A DNA stretch of 33,980 bases from an uncultured Megasphaera sp. (lineage in GTDB: Bacteria > Bacillota > Negativicutes > Veillonellales > Megasphaeraceae). Positions 20,305 to 29,548 of this stretch are shown here, one piece after another. Both the position numbers and the translations under genes were made by a program. The DNA lies in the NCBI GenBank assembly GCA_900540735.1, contig UQHB01000027.1, forward strand, positions 1-33,980, read 5' to 3'. The notes under the pieces are model-generated. The model searched no databases. It was given only the letters and a program-made list of their open reading frames with translations, and had not been told where the DNA came from. Within the stretch, counting starts at the first letter, position 1, and the number at the start of each line of letters is the position of its first letter.

Positions 20305-20647
20305 CGTAGAAATCGGGACACTGGACAAGCGGGTTACGATTTTGGCTGTAGAAGAATATGTTGATGACCATCATCTGACGAAACAGCGTCTCGTAGAAAA
20401 GGCTAACACGTGGGCACGCATTGAGCCCACGCGAGGCCGTGAATTACGAGAACAGTCTAAGGAAACGATGACGGATTTACTGAAAATCACGATACGCTAC
20501 CGTCCTGGCATTGATAATGCAATGTATGTCAAATACCGGGACGTAACGTATCGGATACAGTACGTTGTTGACCCGTATATGGCGCACGTCAAACTAGAGC
20601 TCATGTGCAGTATCAAGACTGTAGGGAGTGATAAGTATGGACATTGA
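20297..20647 (+). CDS. Head closure / head-tail adaptor
   Basis: 116 residues from GTG 20297, placed 6 nt after GGATGGTG; ATG 20285 is too close to any binding site. Opens INVEIGTLDKRVTILAVEEY and contains TWARIEPTRGRELREQSKET, TIRYRPGIDNAMYVKYRDVT and YRIQYVVDP, the classic SPP1 gp16/HK97 gp7-type adaptor. Overlaps the previous gene by 8 bp. Confidence 0.9.
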   Translation: MINVEIGTLDKRVTILAVEEYVDDHHLTKQRLVEKANTWARIEPTRGRELREQSKETMTDLLKITIRYRPGIDNAMYVKYRDVTYRIQYVVDPYMAHVKLELMCSIKTVGSDKYGH

Positions 20648-21035
20648 AGAATTTATGTCTCACATCAGAGACGTACAAGCCCAATATCCACTGGAAGCAG
20701 AAAAAGCATTACGGCGCGGCGCCAATACGATGAGGAACGCTTTAAAAGACGCGTCTCCAGATAGTGGCAACCCAAAGGCTAAACGCAAGATAAAAGACAG
20801 CTGGAAGGTGTCCATGGCAGGCGCAACAGCCGATACCTTACAGGCGAATATACGGTCTAATTCCCCTCATTTCCATTTAGTGGAACGGGGACATGTCAAA
20901 AAAACGCGTACCGGTAAGGTCGTAGGCTATCAGCAAGGCACTCATTTCATGGAGAAAACTGTCAACGCTAACGCCGATGAAATCCAGGACGAAATGGGGG
21001 AACATCTTTATAAGATGGTGAATAAACTGCTATGA
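20637..21035 (+). CDS. HK97 gp10-family head-tail/neck protein
   Basis: 132 residues from ATG 20637 behind AGGGAGTG. KALRRGANTMRNALKDASPD, then SGNPKAKRKIKDSW and PHFHLVERGHVKKT with a late GTHFMEKTVNANADEIQDEM, match the HK97 gp10 family exactly. It joins head and tail. Overlaps both neighbours. Confidence 0.92.
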   Translation: MDIEEFMSHIRDVQAQYPLEAEKALRRGANTMRNALKDASPDSGNPKAKRKIKDSWKVSMAGATADTLQANIRSNSPHFHLVERGHVKKTRTGKVVGYQQGTHFMEKTVNANADEIQDEMGEHLYKMVNKLL

Positions 21036-21541
21036 GAATTACCTATGTAGACATCATGAACGCCATGACAGAGATGATAACGAAGGCCTTTCAGTTACCC
21101 GTACATAGTGACGAGGTGCTGGAAGGCTTTGCTATGCCCTGTTTTTTTATCAAGCTCGTACCGGTGACGACAGTAGAACATAAAAACGTAATGCGAACAA
21201 CGGTGAGTATCGTCTTGACGTATTTTACGGACACAAGGGACGAACTGGCTTGGCTTGATGTACAAGATAAAGTGCGCCACCTCATCCAAACAGGTTTTTT
21301 TGTAGCCAATAGGGCGCGGTACATCCATGTTGATGACTTTTCTGACACGCGACTCGGCGAAGAATCAGATGTTTTACAAATCATCATTACGGCATGGTAC
21401 TACAATCCTACGCAGGCTTTGCTGAATCGTAATGATGTCGGAGACACAGCTGATACGGTAGAACTGTCTTGGCAAAATGACACAACAGAAGAAAAGAGAA
21501 ACGGATTAGAAACATTTCATCCTACGAAAGGGAGGTCATAA
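21032..21541 (+). CDS. Tail terminator (DUF6838-like)
   Basis: 169 residues, coupled by ATGA. Opens ITYVDIMNAMTEMITKAFQL and has MPCFFIKLVPVTTVEHKNVM, then VSIVLTYFTDTRDELAWLDV, as in Firmicutes myophage tail-terminator proteins. The position just before the sheath gene agrees. Acidic C-terminal tail without known role. Confidence 0.85.
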   Translation: MRITYVDIMNAMTEMITKAFQLPVHSDEVLEGFAMPCFFIKLVPVTTVEHKNVMRTTVSIVLTYFTDTRDELAWLDVQDKVRHLIQTGFFVANRARYIHVDDFSDTRLGEESDVLQIIITAWYYNPTQALLNRNDVGDTADTVELSWQNDTTEEKRNGLETFHPTKGRS

Positions 21542-21544
21542 TTT

Positions 21545-22732
21545 ATGGCAAAATTAGGCATGCCATCGGTGAGCATTTCCTTTATAGAACAAGGCATCGA
21601 GGCAATCGAACGGAGTCAGCGCGGTATTGTAGCGCTTATTTTAGAAGAGCCACAGGCCACGATTGATGCCTTAACACAGAGCAGTACCGTAGATAAGGCA
21701 GTAGCAGACGTAGCTACAACCGCTGACGACACGACAACGGATACATCCATTACGAATCCATTTACGGTATATACGATGGATGACATTCCGGCCGGCTTAT
21801 CGGACGCAAATAAAGATTACATCATGAAAGCATTGCTCGGCTATGTAACGGCACCGTACCGGGTGAAAGTTTATTTACAGGCAACAGCTGACCCGTCTGT
21901 CGACCGCTGGACGGAAACCTTGAAAAAAATGTATACCGATAGATGGGATTATCTGGCTATTCCGACGATTGATAAAACGGAAATGGAAGCGGTCGGAACA
22001 TGGATTAAGACAAACCGCGAAAACAAACACAAGCGCGTGAAAGTCGTCTTACCTGGCTATGCGGGAGATTACGAAGGTATTATCAATTTCTCCAACGCAG
22101 AAATCAAGACAGCCGACAAAACATATACGCCGGCAGAATACACGGCACGTATTGCCGGCCTTATTTGCGGCACTCCTATGACGATTAGCGCCACCTATGC
22201 ACCGGTAAATGAAGTCATCGAGACAGATTTACATGACGCTGATGAGAATGATGAAAAAGTCAATAAAGGTGAATTCTTCATTTTCTGGGACGGCGAAAAA
22301 TATAAAATGTCTCGTGCTATGAACTCCCTTGTCACGACGACGCAGGGCAAACTCGAAGCATATCAGACCATCAAGACCGTAGACTGCATGGATATGATTT
22401 ACGATGATATTCGCCGTACTGCGCAAGATAGTTATATCGGGAAATATACCAATGATTACGACAATAAATGTCTGCTCATTACGGCTATTATGGGCTATTT
22501 CAAAGAGCTCGAAAATGCGCGGCTCTTACAAAAAGGATACAGCACCTGCGATATTGATGTTGATGCTGTCAAAACGTATCAGTTAAAACACGGACTCTAC
22601 ACACAGGACGAGCTGGCAAAAATGGATGACCAAGAAATCAAAGAGCTTAATACGAAAAAACAGGTATTTTTACACGCAAAAATCAAAATGTTAGACGCGA
22701 TGGAAGATATTACCTTACCGATTGATATTTAA
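21545..22732 (+). CDS. Tail sheath protein (XkdK-like)
   Basis: 395 residues behind AAAGGGAGG. The N-terminal PSVSISFIEQGIEAIERSQR, then GIVALILEE, the inserted domain (WDYLAIPTIDKTEMEAVGTW), and the C-terminal GYSTCDIDVDAVKTYQLKHG fit contractile sheath proteins. It proves a myovirus tail. It surrounds the tube and contracts on infection. Confidence 0.95.
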   Translation: MAKLGMPSVSISFIEQGIEAIERSQRGIVALILEEPQATIDALTQSSTVDKAVADVATTADDTTTDTSITNPFTVYTMDDIPAGLSDANKDYIMKALLGYVTAPYRVKVYLQATADPSVDRWTETLKKMYTDRWDYLAIPTIDKTEMEAVGTWIKTNRENKHKRVKVVLPGYAGDYEGIINFSNAEIKTADKTYTPAEYTARIAGLICGTPMTISATYAPVNEVIETDLHDADENDEKVNKGEFFIFWDGEKYKMSRAMNSLVTTTQGKLEAYQTIKTVDCMDMIYDDIRRTAQDSYIGKYTNDYDNKCLLITAIMGYFKELENARLLQKGYSTCDIDVDAVKTYQLKHGLYTQDELAKMDDQEIKELNTKKQVFLHAKIKMLDAMEDITLPIDI

Positions 22733-22746
22733 GGAGGTGCATATAC

Positions 22747-23181
22747 ATGGACCAATATAATCCCGAACAGGTCATGATTGGCACGCAGGGAGAAATCTGG
22801 ATTAATGATAAGTACTTTGCGCAAATTACGGCCTTTAAAGCACAGGTTAAATTAAATAAAGAAAAAGTAGACCAAGTAAAAAAGATGTTTACAGGCTATA
22901 AATACACAGGCTACGAAGGAAGCGGCACACTGAAAGCCAACCACGTCAGCTCGTATTTTACGAATCTTATGGCTGACAATATGAAACAGGCCAAAGTAAC
23001 AAAGGTCACGATTATGGCGAAACTCGATGACCCGGATGCGGTCGGCCCAGAGCGTATTGTCATTCGTGACGCTACCTTTGATACCTTGACGCTGATGGAT
23101 TGGACGGCGAAAAAGCTCGTCGAAGACAGCTATGATTTTACGTTTACCGATTTTGATATTTTAGATGCGACACAAGATTAG
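22747..23181 (+). CDS. Tail tube protein (XkdM-like)
   Basis: 144 residues behind AAGGAGGTG. VMIGTQGEIWINDKYFAQIT, GYKYTGYEGSGTLKANHVSS and a C-terminal SYDFTFTDFDILD are XkdM-like. It stacks as hexameric rings inside the sheath. Confidence 0.95.
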   Translation: MDQYNPEQVMIGTQGEIWINDKYFAQITAFKAQVKLNKEKVDQVKKMFTGYKYTGYEGSGTLKANHVSSYFTNLMADNMKQAKVTKVTIMAKLDDPDAVGPERIVIRDATFDTLTLMDWTAKKLVEDSYDFTFTDFDILDATQD

Positions 23182-23192
23182 GAGGAAAGTAA

Positions 23193-23615
23193 ATGAACTT
23201 AGTAGATGCATTATTGACCGCTGACACGTCTAAACTGACGACTAAAGAAACAACCAAATTAGAGATTCCACGCTTAACCAAGGCGTTAGGCATTCCCTTT
23301 ATCATGACATTACAGGCTATTGCACCGCGTCGCATGGATGAAATCAATGAAATTGCTATTAAAATGACGAGAAACGGCCGGTATCAAGGCGTAGACCTGA
23401 CAAAAATGCATGAGCTCGTATTATGCGAAGGGATTATTGACCCGCCTCTCAATGGGGAAGTACAGAAAAAATTCAAGGCTGCAACGCCGGCAGATTTAGT
23501 GAATAAATTATTCAATGCCGGAGAAATCAATAAGATTTTTAACGCTATTCAGAAATTATCCGGTAATGTAGATGAAGAGGAAGAAGCAGCGCAAAAAGAT
23601 GAAGTAAAAAACTAA
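23193..23615 (+). CDS. Tail assembly chaperone, short form (XkdN-like, gpG)
   Basis: 140 residues behind AGGAGG. Opens NLVDALLTADTSKLTTKETT and has MTLQAIAPRRMDEINEIAIK, the XkdN pattern, then an acidic end. It coats the tape measure during tail assembly. The frame ends on a slippery A-AAA-AAC directly followed by TAA, which yields the longer product described next. Confidence 0.92.
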   Translation: MNLVDALLTADTSKLTTKETTKLEIPRLTKALGIPFIMTLQAIAPRRMDEINEIAIKMTRNGRYQGVDLTKMHELVLCEGIIDPPLNGEVQKKFKAATPADLVNKLFNAGEINKIFNAIQKLSGNVDEEEEAAQKDEVKN

Positions 23616-23785
23616 TCAAGTCCGACGGTAATGTCTTTGCTATGTATTTTTTGATGGTACGGCACCACTGGAAACCGTCGGATTATTATAAGTTAGGCCC
23701 AGGGGAACGACTGATTGTGCGGGCGTTTATTGAAAAACAATTAGCTGATGAGGAAGAAGCACGAGAGGAGGCTGCTAAGAAATGA
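23193..23785 (+). CDS. Tail assembly chaperone, -1 frameshift form (gpGT)
   Basis: The heptamer A-AAA-AAC at 23606-23612 allows a -1 shift. The next codon is then CTA 23612 and reading continues for 57 codons to TGA 23785, giving 197 residues. The added part (FAMYFLMVRHHWKPSDYYKL, then GPGERLIVRAFIEKQ) has no good start of its own and is the usual T domain of Firmicutes myophages. Its stop overlaps the tape-measure start (ATGA). A short/long ratio set by frameshifting is known for tailed-phage tail assembly. Confidence 0.9.
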
Positions 23786-26379
23786 CGGGCTCTGAAAAAC
23801 ACATTGACGTAGTCATGCAACTCGTCGATAGAATTACGCAGCCTCTCGCGAGGATTGGCAATCGAATGGCTGAATTGCAGCGCATTAATAGAAGAACGGG
23901 CGCACAGTTGCAAAATGTAGGTCGTGCCTTTGGGGATTTGGGCAGTACCTTAGCCCCTGTAAGCGCTGGCATTGCCGGTGCCGCGGCTTTAGGTGCTAGG
24001 GCTTTTGTTGATTTTGATGCGACCATTACGGGAGCAGGAGCAAAAGCCGGCGCCACAGCCGAGGAAATGACCCAATTACGAAATGAAGCCTCTCGCTTAG
24101 GCGCAGATTTTCCGATTAGCGCTACCGAAGCGGCACAAGGTATGGACCGTTTAGCAGCGGCTGGCTACAATACACAACAAATTATGGGGGCTATGCCGGC
24201 TATCATTACGGCGTCTGTTGCATCTGGTGAAGATTTGGCTACAACGTCGGATGTCGTCAGCAATGCCTTAAATATTTGGAATCTGAAATCTGGCGACGTA
24301 GCGGCAAACGCGGCGCACGTGGCTGATGTAGTCCAAATGGCGGCGAATCAGTCGAGCTTAGGCATGGAAGATTTTGGCGTAGCCATGCAGTACGCAGGCG
24401 CACCGGCGGCGGCTCTTGGCGTCAACATCGAGCAGTTGTCCACGGCCATGGCTATTATGAAAAATAATGGAATCGAAGCTAGTACGATTGGTACGTCATT
24501 ACGGTCCGTATTTTCGCGGTTAGCGGCACCACCGAAAGGCGCAGCCGAAGCGATTCAAGCCTTAGGATTACAAACCAAAGACGCATCAGGTCATTTCGTA
24601 GGCTTGCAGAATGTCGTCGACCAAATGCGCACGGCCATGTCCGGCTTATCGGATACAGAACAAGTAGCGTATGCCAAAGCTATTGCCGGCGAAGACGCTT
24701 ATAGTGGACTCTTAGCCTTAATTAGGACCGCGCCGCAAGACTATCAAGCTATGGCGGACGCTATCAATAATTCTGCTGGCAGTTCGGCGGCCCAGTTTGA
24801 TGTCATGAAGACGACCATGAAATTTGCTATTGATGACATGACAGGTAGCTTTGAGTCCTTAGCCATTAACATGGGCACAGCGATTACGCCGCAGGTTACG
24901 GCGGTATTGCACGTACTGGCAAGTTTTGCCGATGCCTTGAATGCATTGCCTGACGGCGTAAAAGTTTTTATTGCTGATTTAGGCGTCGGTATCGTGGCGT
25001 TGACAGCTTTTTCCTTTGCTATGAGTGGTGCGTTCAGTGTTGCCGGTGGCGTTTATCGCACAATAGCAAATATTGGCGTAGGTATACAAAAGGGTAGCAG
25101 TGCCATGCAGGGCACATCTGTGATTACCGCAAAGGTTGTCGATGGACTTTCTTTAATGCGAACCAAAGCTATTGATGCCGGTGATGCCCTGCTAAGAGCA
25201 GGCAATGCGGCACGTAGCGCCAACTGGAGCGACGTAGGCGCGCGGATGACGTCCTTGATGCCGGACGGTGGTATACGAGGCGCCATGTCTCGTGTGCGTA
25301 CGTCTATGGTCAGTACAGGCCAAGCGGCTGTCAATATGGTACGCAATTTTAGCCTGATGCGGACTATCAGCGGTGTAGGCAATACCTTGAGTACAGCCGG
25401 TGCTGGCATTCGCTCTTTAGGGTCGAGTCTGCGAACAGCGGCCATTGCGGCACGTGCCTTTATTTTCTCCCCCTTAGGTATTGCGCTCTTAGTCATCGCG
25501 GCGGCTGTGTATGTCTTATATACGCGGTGGGACCAATTCGCGCCGTATTTTATGGCTATGTGGTCGCGCATCCAGCAAGCCGTAGCAAGTGCGATTGCCG
25601 TTATTTGGCCGGCGTTGCAACGAGTTGGCGCGGCATTTGGTCCACTACTTACAGCTGTACGAAACTTCTTTACCGCTACCATGGAGGGACAAACAGCATT
25701 GAGCCCATTATTGGCTATTTTAGGTGCCTTAGCTGGCATTATTGGCGGCGCTGTTGTCTCGGCAATCATTACCTTTGCCGGATTACTTTCTAATGCTATC
25801 GTCACGGCGGTCAATGTAGCGGCTAATGTCATTGCCATGTTCTTAGGTGTTTTAAACGGTATCATTGAGTTTGTGACTGGCGTCTTTTCGGGTAACTGGG
25901 CTATGGCATGGCAGGGCGTTGTCGATATTTTTGCCAGTATTTTTGGCGGCATCAAAGGCGTGTGCGACTCTATTCTTGATGGCGTAAAGGGAGCCATCAA
26001 TGCCGTTATTGATGGCATCAATAGTATTTCTGTTGATATTCCCAGTTGGGTGCCTGGTGTAGGAGGACAACATTTTCAGCCGGCTATTTCTCATCTCTAC
26101 ACGGGTACAATGAGCTGGAACGGTGGCCCTGCTGTGGTCAATGACCGTTACGGCGGTGAAATGATTGACCTGCCTCGTGGCTCTCGTGTTATTCCTCATG
26201 ACCAATCGCTCAATCAAGCGTATGGCATGGGAAAGATGTCCGGCGGCGTGCGTGTAGGCGACATACATATTAATTTTACGGCGGCACGAGTCGACCAGAA
26301 TACGGCCAAAGAATTGGCGGCTCAAATTGTCTATGAGGTTTCGACAAGATTGGCAAACCAGAACGAGGGGGCGATTTAA
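23782..26379 (+). CDS. Tail tape measure protein
   Basis: 865 residues. Opens HIDVVMQLVDRITQPLARIG; the conserved N-terminal region has RLGADFPISATEAAQGMDRL and YAGAPAAALGVNIEQLSTAM, typical of the phage tail tape measure family. Several hydrophobic stretches occur in the middle and at 560-700 (GIALLVIAAAVYVLY; LLAILGALAGIIGGAVVSAI), used for membrane passage. At roughly 0.15 nm per residue the tail would be about 130 nm. The C-terminus HINFTAARVDQNTAKELAAQ is usual. Coupled to the chaperone long form. Confidence 0.96.
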   Translation: MTGSEKHIDVVMQLVDRITQPLARIGNRMAELQRINRRTGAQLQNVGRAFGDLGSTLAPVSAGIAGAAALGARAFVDFDATITGAGAKAGATAEEMTQLRNEASRLGADFPISATEAAQGMDRLAAAGYNTQQIMGAMPAIITASVASGEDLATTSDVVSNALNIWNLKSGDVAANAAHVADVVQMAANQSSLGMEDFGVAMQYAGAPAAALGVNIEQLSTAMAIMKNNGIEASTIGTSLRSVFSRLAAPPKGAAEAIQALGLQTKDASGHFVGLQNVVDQMRTAMSGLSDTEQVAYAKAIAGEDAYSGLLALIRTAPQDYQAMADAINNSAGSSAAQFDVMKTTMKFAIDDMTGSFESLAINMGTAITPQVTAVLHVLASFADALNALPDGVKVFIADLGVGIVALTAFSFAMSGAFSVAGGVYRTIANIGVGIQKGSSAMQGTSVITAKVVDGLSLMRTKAIDAGDALLRAGNAARSANWSDVGARMTSLMPDGGIRGAMSRVRTSMVSTGQAAVNMVRNFSLMRTISGVGNTLSTAGAGIRSLGSSLRTAAIAARAFIFSPLGIALLVIAAAVYVLYTRWDQFAPYFMAMWSRIQQAVASAIAVIWPALQRVGAAFGPLLTAVRNFFTATMEGQTALSPLLAILGALAGIIGGAVVSAIITFAGLLSNAIVTAVNVAANVIAMFLGVLNGIIEFVTGVFSGNWAMAWQGVVDIFASIFGGIKGVCDSILDGVKGAINAVIDGINSISVDIPSWVPGVGGQHFQPAISHLYTGTMSWNGGPAVVNDRYGGEMIDLPRGSRVIPHDQSLNQAYGMGKMSGGVRVGDIHINFTAARVDQNTAKELAAQIVYEVSTRLANQNEGAI

Positions 26380-27120
26380 TTGGCGTCTTTTATGAGTTTT
26401 TTGTCTTCTGCTATTTCTTCCCTTATAGGCGGTATAAATAACCGTGGTGCAGATTTTACATTGTCTTGTGGTGGCGAATCCGTGACATTTCCTGTTTCGC
26501 CTGGCTCTTTTGATGTAGATAATCCGTATAAAAACGGTACCGTCCAGATTAACGCACTTGGCGAAATCGGTATGCTGGGAAAGCGTGGGCTTGCAAGTGT
26601 TTCGCTTTCGAGCTTTTTCCCGGCACAAGCTTACGGCTTTGAACAATCTACTCCCAACAATGATCCTTACGGATATATTGAGCAGCTGAAACAATTTGCA
26701 GAAGCAGGCAAACCATGTCAGCTTACTGTAACAGGCACAAGCATTAGTACATATTGTACGATTGAAAATATCAAGTACGGCGAACATGACGGCACAGGGG
26801 ACGTCTATTTTTCAGTTGATCTACGAGAATACCGCTATATTCAGCCCGCCGCGGAAACGGCTATTAATGAGGCAACGGGGATGAAATCTCGTGTTGCTGA
26901 AACAGTCAAAGAACGAAACATTACCGTTTATCCTGGCGACAGTTTGATGGACGTAGCGGCTCGCTCGGTAGGGCAATTTACGAGCATTACGAAACAGCAG
27001 GCGAACAAGCTGGCCGTATTTAAACAACTGGCTATGTCAAAACGTATCGGCGTTGGCGAAGTGCTGAACGCGACGAAAACGAAAATAAAGGTCGAAGATG
27101 GCACATTTATCAACTTTTAG
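26380..27120 (+). CDS. LysM-domain tail protein (XkdP-like)
   Basis: 246 residues from TTG 26380, 8-9 nt after GAGGGGG and following the tape-measure stop directly. The N-terminal half (GESVTFPVSPGSFDVDNPYK, then VQINALGEIGMLGKRGLASV) is the XkdP/gp53-like fold. A LysM-like C-terminus (ERNITVYPGDSLMDVAARSV) follows at about 175-235. It connects tape measure and baseplate hub. Confidence 0.88.
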   Translation: MASFMSFLSSAISSLIGGINNRGADFTLSCGGESVTFPVSPGSFDVDNPYKNGTVQINALGEIGMLGKRGLASVSLSSFFPAQAYGFEQSTPNNDPYGYIEQLKQFAEAGKPCQLTVTGTSISTYCTIENIKYGEHDGTGDVYFSVDLREYRYIQPAAETAINEATGMKSRVAETVKERNITVYPGDSLMDVAARSVGQFTSITKQQANKLAVFKQLAMSKRIGVGEVLNATKTKIKVEDGTFINF

Positions 27121-27129
27121 GAGGCATCT

Positions 27130-28683
27130 ATGAAACTCAATGTATATTATAGTTCGCCGCCTATGACAGAAGCGGAACAAAAAGCCCTAGATGATGCCAA
27201 GAAGAATAATCAGCCCTATACAGAGCCGGACAACATGCGTAACATTACGAATTACGTCACGACAGCAACGTGGAGCGGTGACACAGACCAAGCAGCACGT
27301 AAATTTGAATTTGAAATTGCCTATAATACGACGGCAAAGGATGCGGCCTTTGTGCCTCTTGATTTACGATTAGGCGGCTTTATTTTTGTCTTTTTTGCAG
27401 AAGAAGACACGGATGCGCCGGTCGAAGTCTTTTGCGGCCGTATTTTTTACCGTAAGCGAAACACGAGTCAGTTTACCTATTCCTTTACGGCTTACGACGA
27501 CATGATTTATCTGGCAAAATCGCAGGTGCAACTGCTCTTTAGCAACGTCACCGTAACAGATGCGATTAAACAGACTTGCGCCGAAATAGGCATTCCCGTA
27601 GCGGATAATCTTTTGGCTATGCCGACAGTGGTCAACTTCATCGCTGATGGCAAGAGCTGCACAGAAGTATTTAAGATGTTACGGGACAAAACAAAAGCCG
27701 ACACGACCAATTATGCCGGCGGCTTAGATTTTACAGTTATTTGCATCTTAGACAAAGTAACAGTCATCAAAAAAGGGGATGTCATTGAAGGTTATGTTGC
27801 TAGTGATGGCATCAATGTCAGTCATACGGAACACAGCCAGAGCGTAGAAGGCATGGTCAACAGGATTAAGGCTGTCGATAGCGTAGGCCGTATTTGTCAA
27901 GTCTTTACCATCAACGACGATGTAACTCATTATGGTATGATTCAGCAAGTCTATAAGATGCAGCCACCCAAACAAGGGGACAGCGTAGACAATGTAAAAG
28001 CGGCAAAAGCCATGCTCAAACAGTTGCAAGAAGAATCCTCTCTCGAAGGCCTAGGGAATATTCAATGCATCACGGGATACGCTATCACAATACAAGAAGA
28101 ACAGCTCAAAGGGAAATTCTTTATTAAGAGTGATACGCACAAGTTTGAAAACAATATTCATACCATGAGCTTGACCTTGGAATATATGCCGGATACACCG
28201 ACGGAGCCCGGTATTGAACAGCAAGACCTGGCTACGCCAATATTTAAATCGAGCGGTCGAGGGAAGAAAAAGTCACAAGCTGGAGGTGGAAACATGAATG
28301 TAAACGAAGGATTATCTGCTGGTTGGGAGGCATGGGGAAATACGACCATGGACAACGGCTCAGAAGGATGTGCAGAAGCGGCTGGGAAGATTGGCAGTTA
28401 CTACAGCCCCTTTTTAGCACAAGAAGCAAATAACGGTGTTGTAGGTGTACCGACGATGGTAGCCGATGCCAGCAATGCCGGCTTATTACAAGACTTTGAT
28501 GCCAGTAGCTTAGAAGCTGGCGACTGCATTGTCTATGGTGATAATGACCATATTGTTATTTATGATGGCAACGGTGGTTATTATGGTAATAGTAGCAGTC
28601 AAATGGTCACGGTCCACGGCGGTGATTACAATGAAATGGGGGGCTTGCAGCCGACGAAAATCATTAAAGCAAGCAAGGGGTAA
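27130..28683 (+). CDS. Baseplate hub protein (XkdQ-like) with C-terminal cysteine-peptidase-like domain
   Basis: 517 residues behind AGGAGG. Residues 1-370 are the XkdQ/gpD hub (ATWSGDTDQAARKFEFEIAY; VFCGRIFYRKRNTSQFTYSF; VEGMVNRIKAVDSVGRICQV). A Gly/Lys linker (SSGRGKKKSQAGGGN) leads to a separate domain at about 389-517. It has NGSEGCAEAAGKIGSYYSPF (C414) and GDCIVYGDNDHIVIYDGNGG (H474), the Cys/His layout of NlpC/P60-CHAP peptidases. Such domains open peptidoglycan during injection. The extra domain carries its own ribosome binding site and start (see 28294). Confidence 0.9.
   Translation: MKLNVYYSSPPMTEAEQKALDDAKKNNQPYTEPDNMRNITNYVTTATWSGDTDQAARKFEFEIAYNTTAKDAAFVPLDLRLGGFIFVFFAEEDTDAPVEVFCGRIFYRKRNTSQFTYSFTAYDDMIYLAKSQVQLLFSNVTVTDAIKQTCAEIGIPVADNLLAMPTVVNFIADGKSCTEVFKMLRDKTKADTTNYAGGLDFTVICILDKVTVIKKGDVIEGYVASDGINVSHTEHSQSVEGMVNRIKAVDSVGRICQVFTINDDVTHYGMIQQVYKMQPPKQGDSVDNVKAAKAMLKQLQEESSLEGLGNIQCITGYAITIQEEQLKGKFFIKSDTHKFENNIHTMSLTLEYMPDTPTEPGIEQQDLATPIFKSSGRGKKKSQAGGGNMNVNEGLSAGWEAWGNTTMDNGSEGCAEAAGKIGSYYSPFLAQEANNGVVGVPTMVADASNAGLLQDFDASSLEAGDCIVYGDNDHIVIYDGNGGYYGNSSSQMVTVHGGDYNEMGGLQPTKIIKASKG
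28294..28683 (+). CDS. Internal in-frame start for a free tail-lysin domain
   Basis: Inside the hub gene GGAGGTG (28282-28288) lies 5 nt before ATG 28294, in the hub frame. Translation there would release residues 389-517 alone (129 residues), exactly the peptidase-like domain with C414 and H474. The binding site coincides with the AGGG linker codons. A separate copy could act in lysis or as a free subunit of the spike; expression is not shown. Confidence 0.5.
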   Translation: MNVNEGLSAGWEAWGNTTMDNGSEGCAEAAGKIGSYYSPFLAQEANNGVVGVPTMVADASNAGLLQDFDASSLEAGDCIVYGDNDHIVIYDGNGGYYGNSSSQMVTVHGGDYNEMGGLQPTKIIKASKG

Positions 28684-28686
28684 GAC

Positions 28687-29127
28687 ATGAAGAAAAATGA
28701 TGACCCCTATAAAGACCTGGCGAATATTATGATACGCACGGCTATGCGTAACGGCTTGCAACCTGGTGCAGTCATTGGGGAAGTGTTGACACCGCCACCG
28801 AATCTTGTGGTGTTGTATAATGGCTTACATTTAGATGCTAGTTATTTCTGGATTGACGAATATATGTTACAAGACCATACAAGGCATGTAAAAGGCCATA
28901 TTGTCAGTGCGACACAAGACCGCGGCGGTGGCAGTGGTGACGCAGCGTTTCAAAGCCATAATCATGACATCGATAACGACTATACGGCTAGTGTGATTTA
29001 TACGGATACCTGGCACGTTGGTGATAAGCTGGCTATGCTTCCCGTCTTTTCTAGTGACGACATGCAAACAGCACAGCAGTATATTATTTTTGCCAGAATT
29101 GTACGATTGGATGGTGTGGTTATATGA
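28687..29127 (+). CDS. DUF2577/XkdR-like baseplate protein
   Basis: 146 residues behind AAGGGG. Opens DPYKDLANIMIRTAMRNGLQ and has NLVVLYNGLHLDASYFWIDE, the DUF2577 pattern, and a C-terminal VGDKLAMLPVFSSDDMQTAQ, then YIIFARIVRLD, an OB-fold-like end. It probably joins hub and spike. Overlaps the next gene by 4 bp. Confidence 0.85.
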   Translation: MKKNDDPYKDLANIMIRTAMRNGLQPGAVIGEVLTPPPNLVVLYNGLHLDASYFWIDEYMLQDHTRHVKGHIVSATQDRGGGSGDAAFQSHNHDIDNDYTASVIYTDTWHVGDKLAMLPVFSSDDMQTAQQYIIFARIVRLDGVVI

Positions 29128-29546
29128 GTAATCCTTTTATGCTCCCCACTAGTGCCAGCGTAGCAAACACGCTACCTTTATTTACCGAGTTGGATTGGGA
29201 TTTTGCCAAAAACACATATAAGTATACACTAAGCGGGAAACACATTGTTGTCAGCGGCAATGAAGCTTTGAAGATTTGGATACGCAAAGCCCTCATGGTA
29301 GAACGCTACCGCTATCGTGCATACTTTGATGACTATGGTGCTGAGTTGGAGCAGTTTATTGGGCGTGTGCCGAATGATGGCGTGGAAAAGGAGAAGCTTT
29401 TTACGTACATCCAAGACGCTCTCGTAGTCAATCCGTATATTACGGCCGTAACCAGCATTTCAGCGCAACAGAACAACAAAAAAATTACCTTATCTATTGC
29501 GGTCAGTACTATTTATGGACGCACAACAGTCGGAATCGAGGTGTAA
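29124..29546 (+). CDS. Baseplate wedge protein, DUF2634 (XkdS, gp25-like)
   Basis: 140 residues. PLFTELDWDFAKNTYKYTLS, then VVSGNEALKIWIRKALMVER and YRAYFDDYGAELEQFIGR are typical. It belongs to the wedge and starts sheath assembly. Coupled to the upstream gene. Confidence 0.92.
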   Translation: MSNPFMLPTSASVANTLPLFTELDWDFAKNTYKYTLSGKHIVVSGNEALKIWIRKALMVERYRYRAYFDDYGAELEQFIGRVPNDGVEKEKLFTYIQDALVVNPYITAVTSISAQQNNKKITLSIAVSTIYGRTTVGIEV

Positions 29547-29548
29547 TA

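Noticed and set aside
25053..26787. Two long leftward frames (322 and 311 codons)
   Set aside because: Antisense to the tape measure and XkdP-like genes; no binding sites and no domain features.
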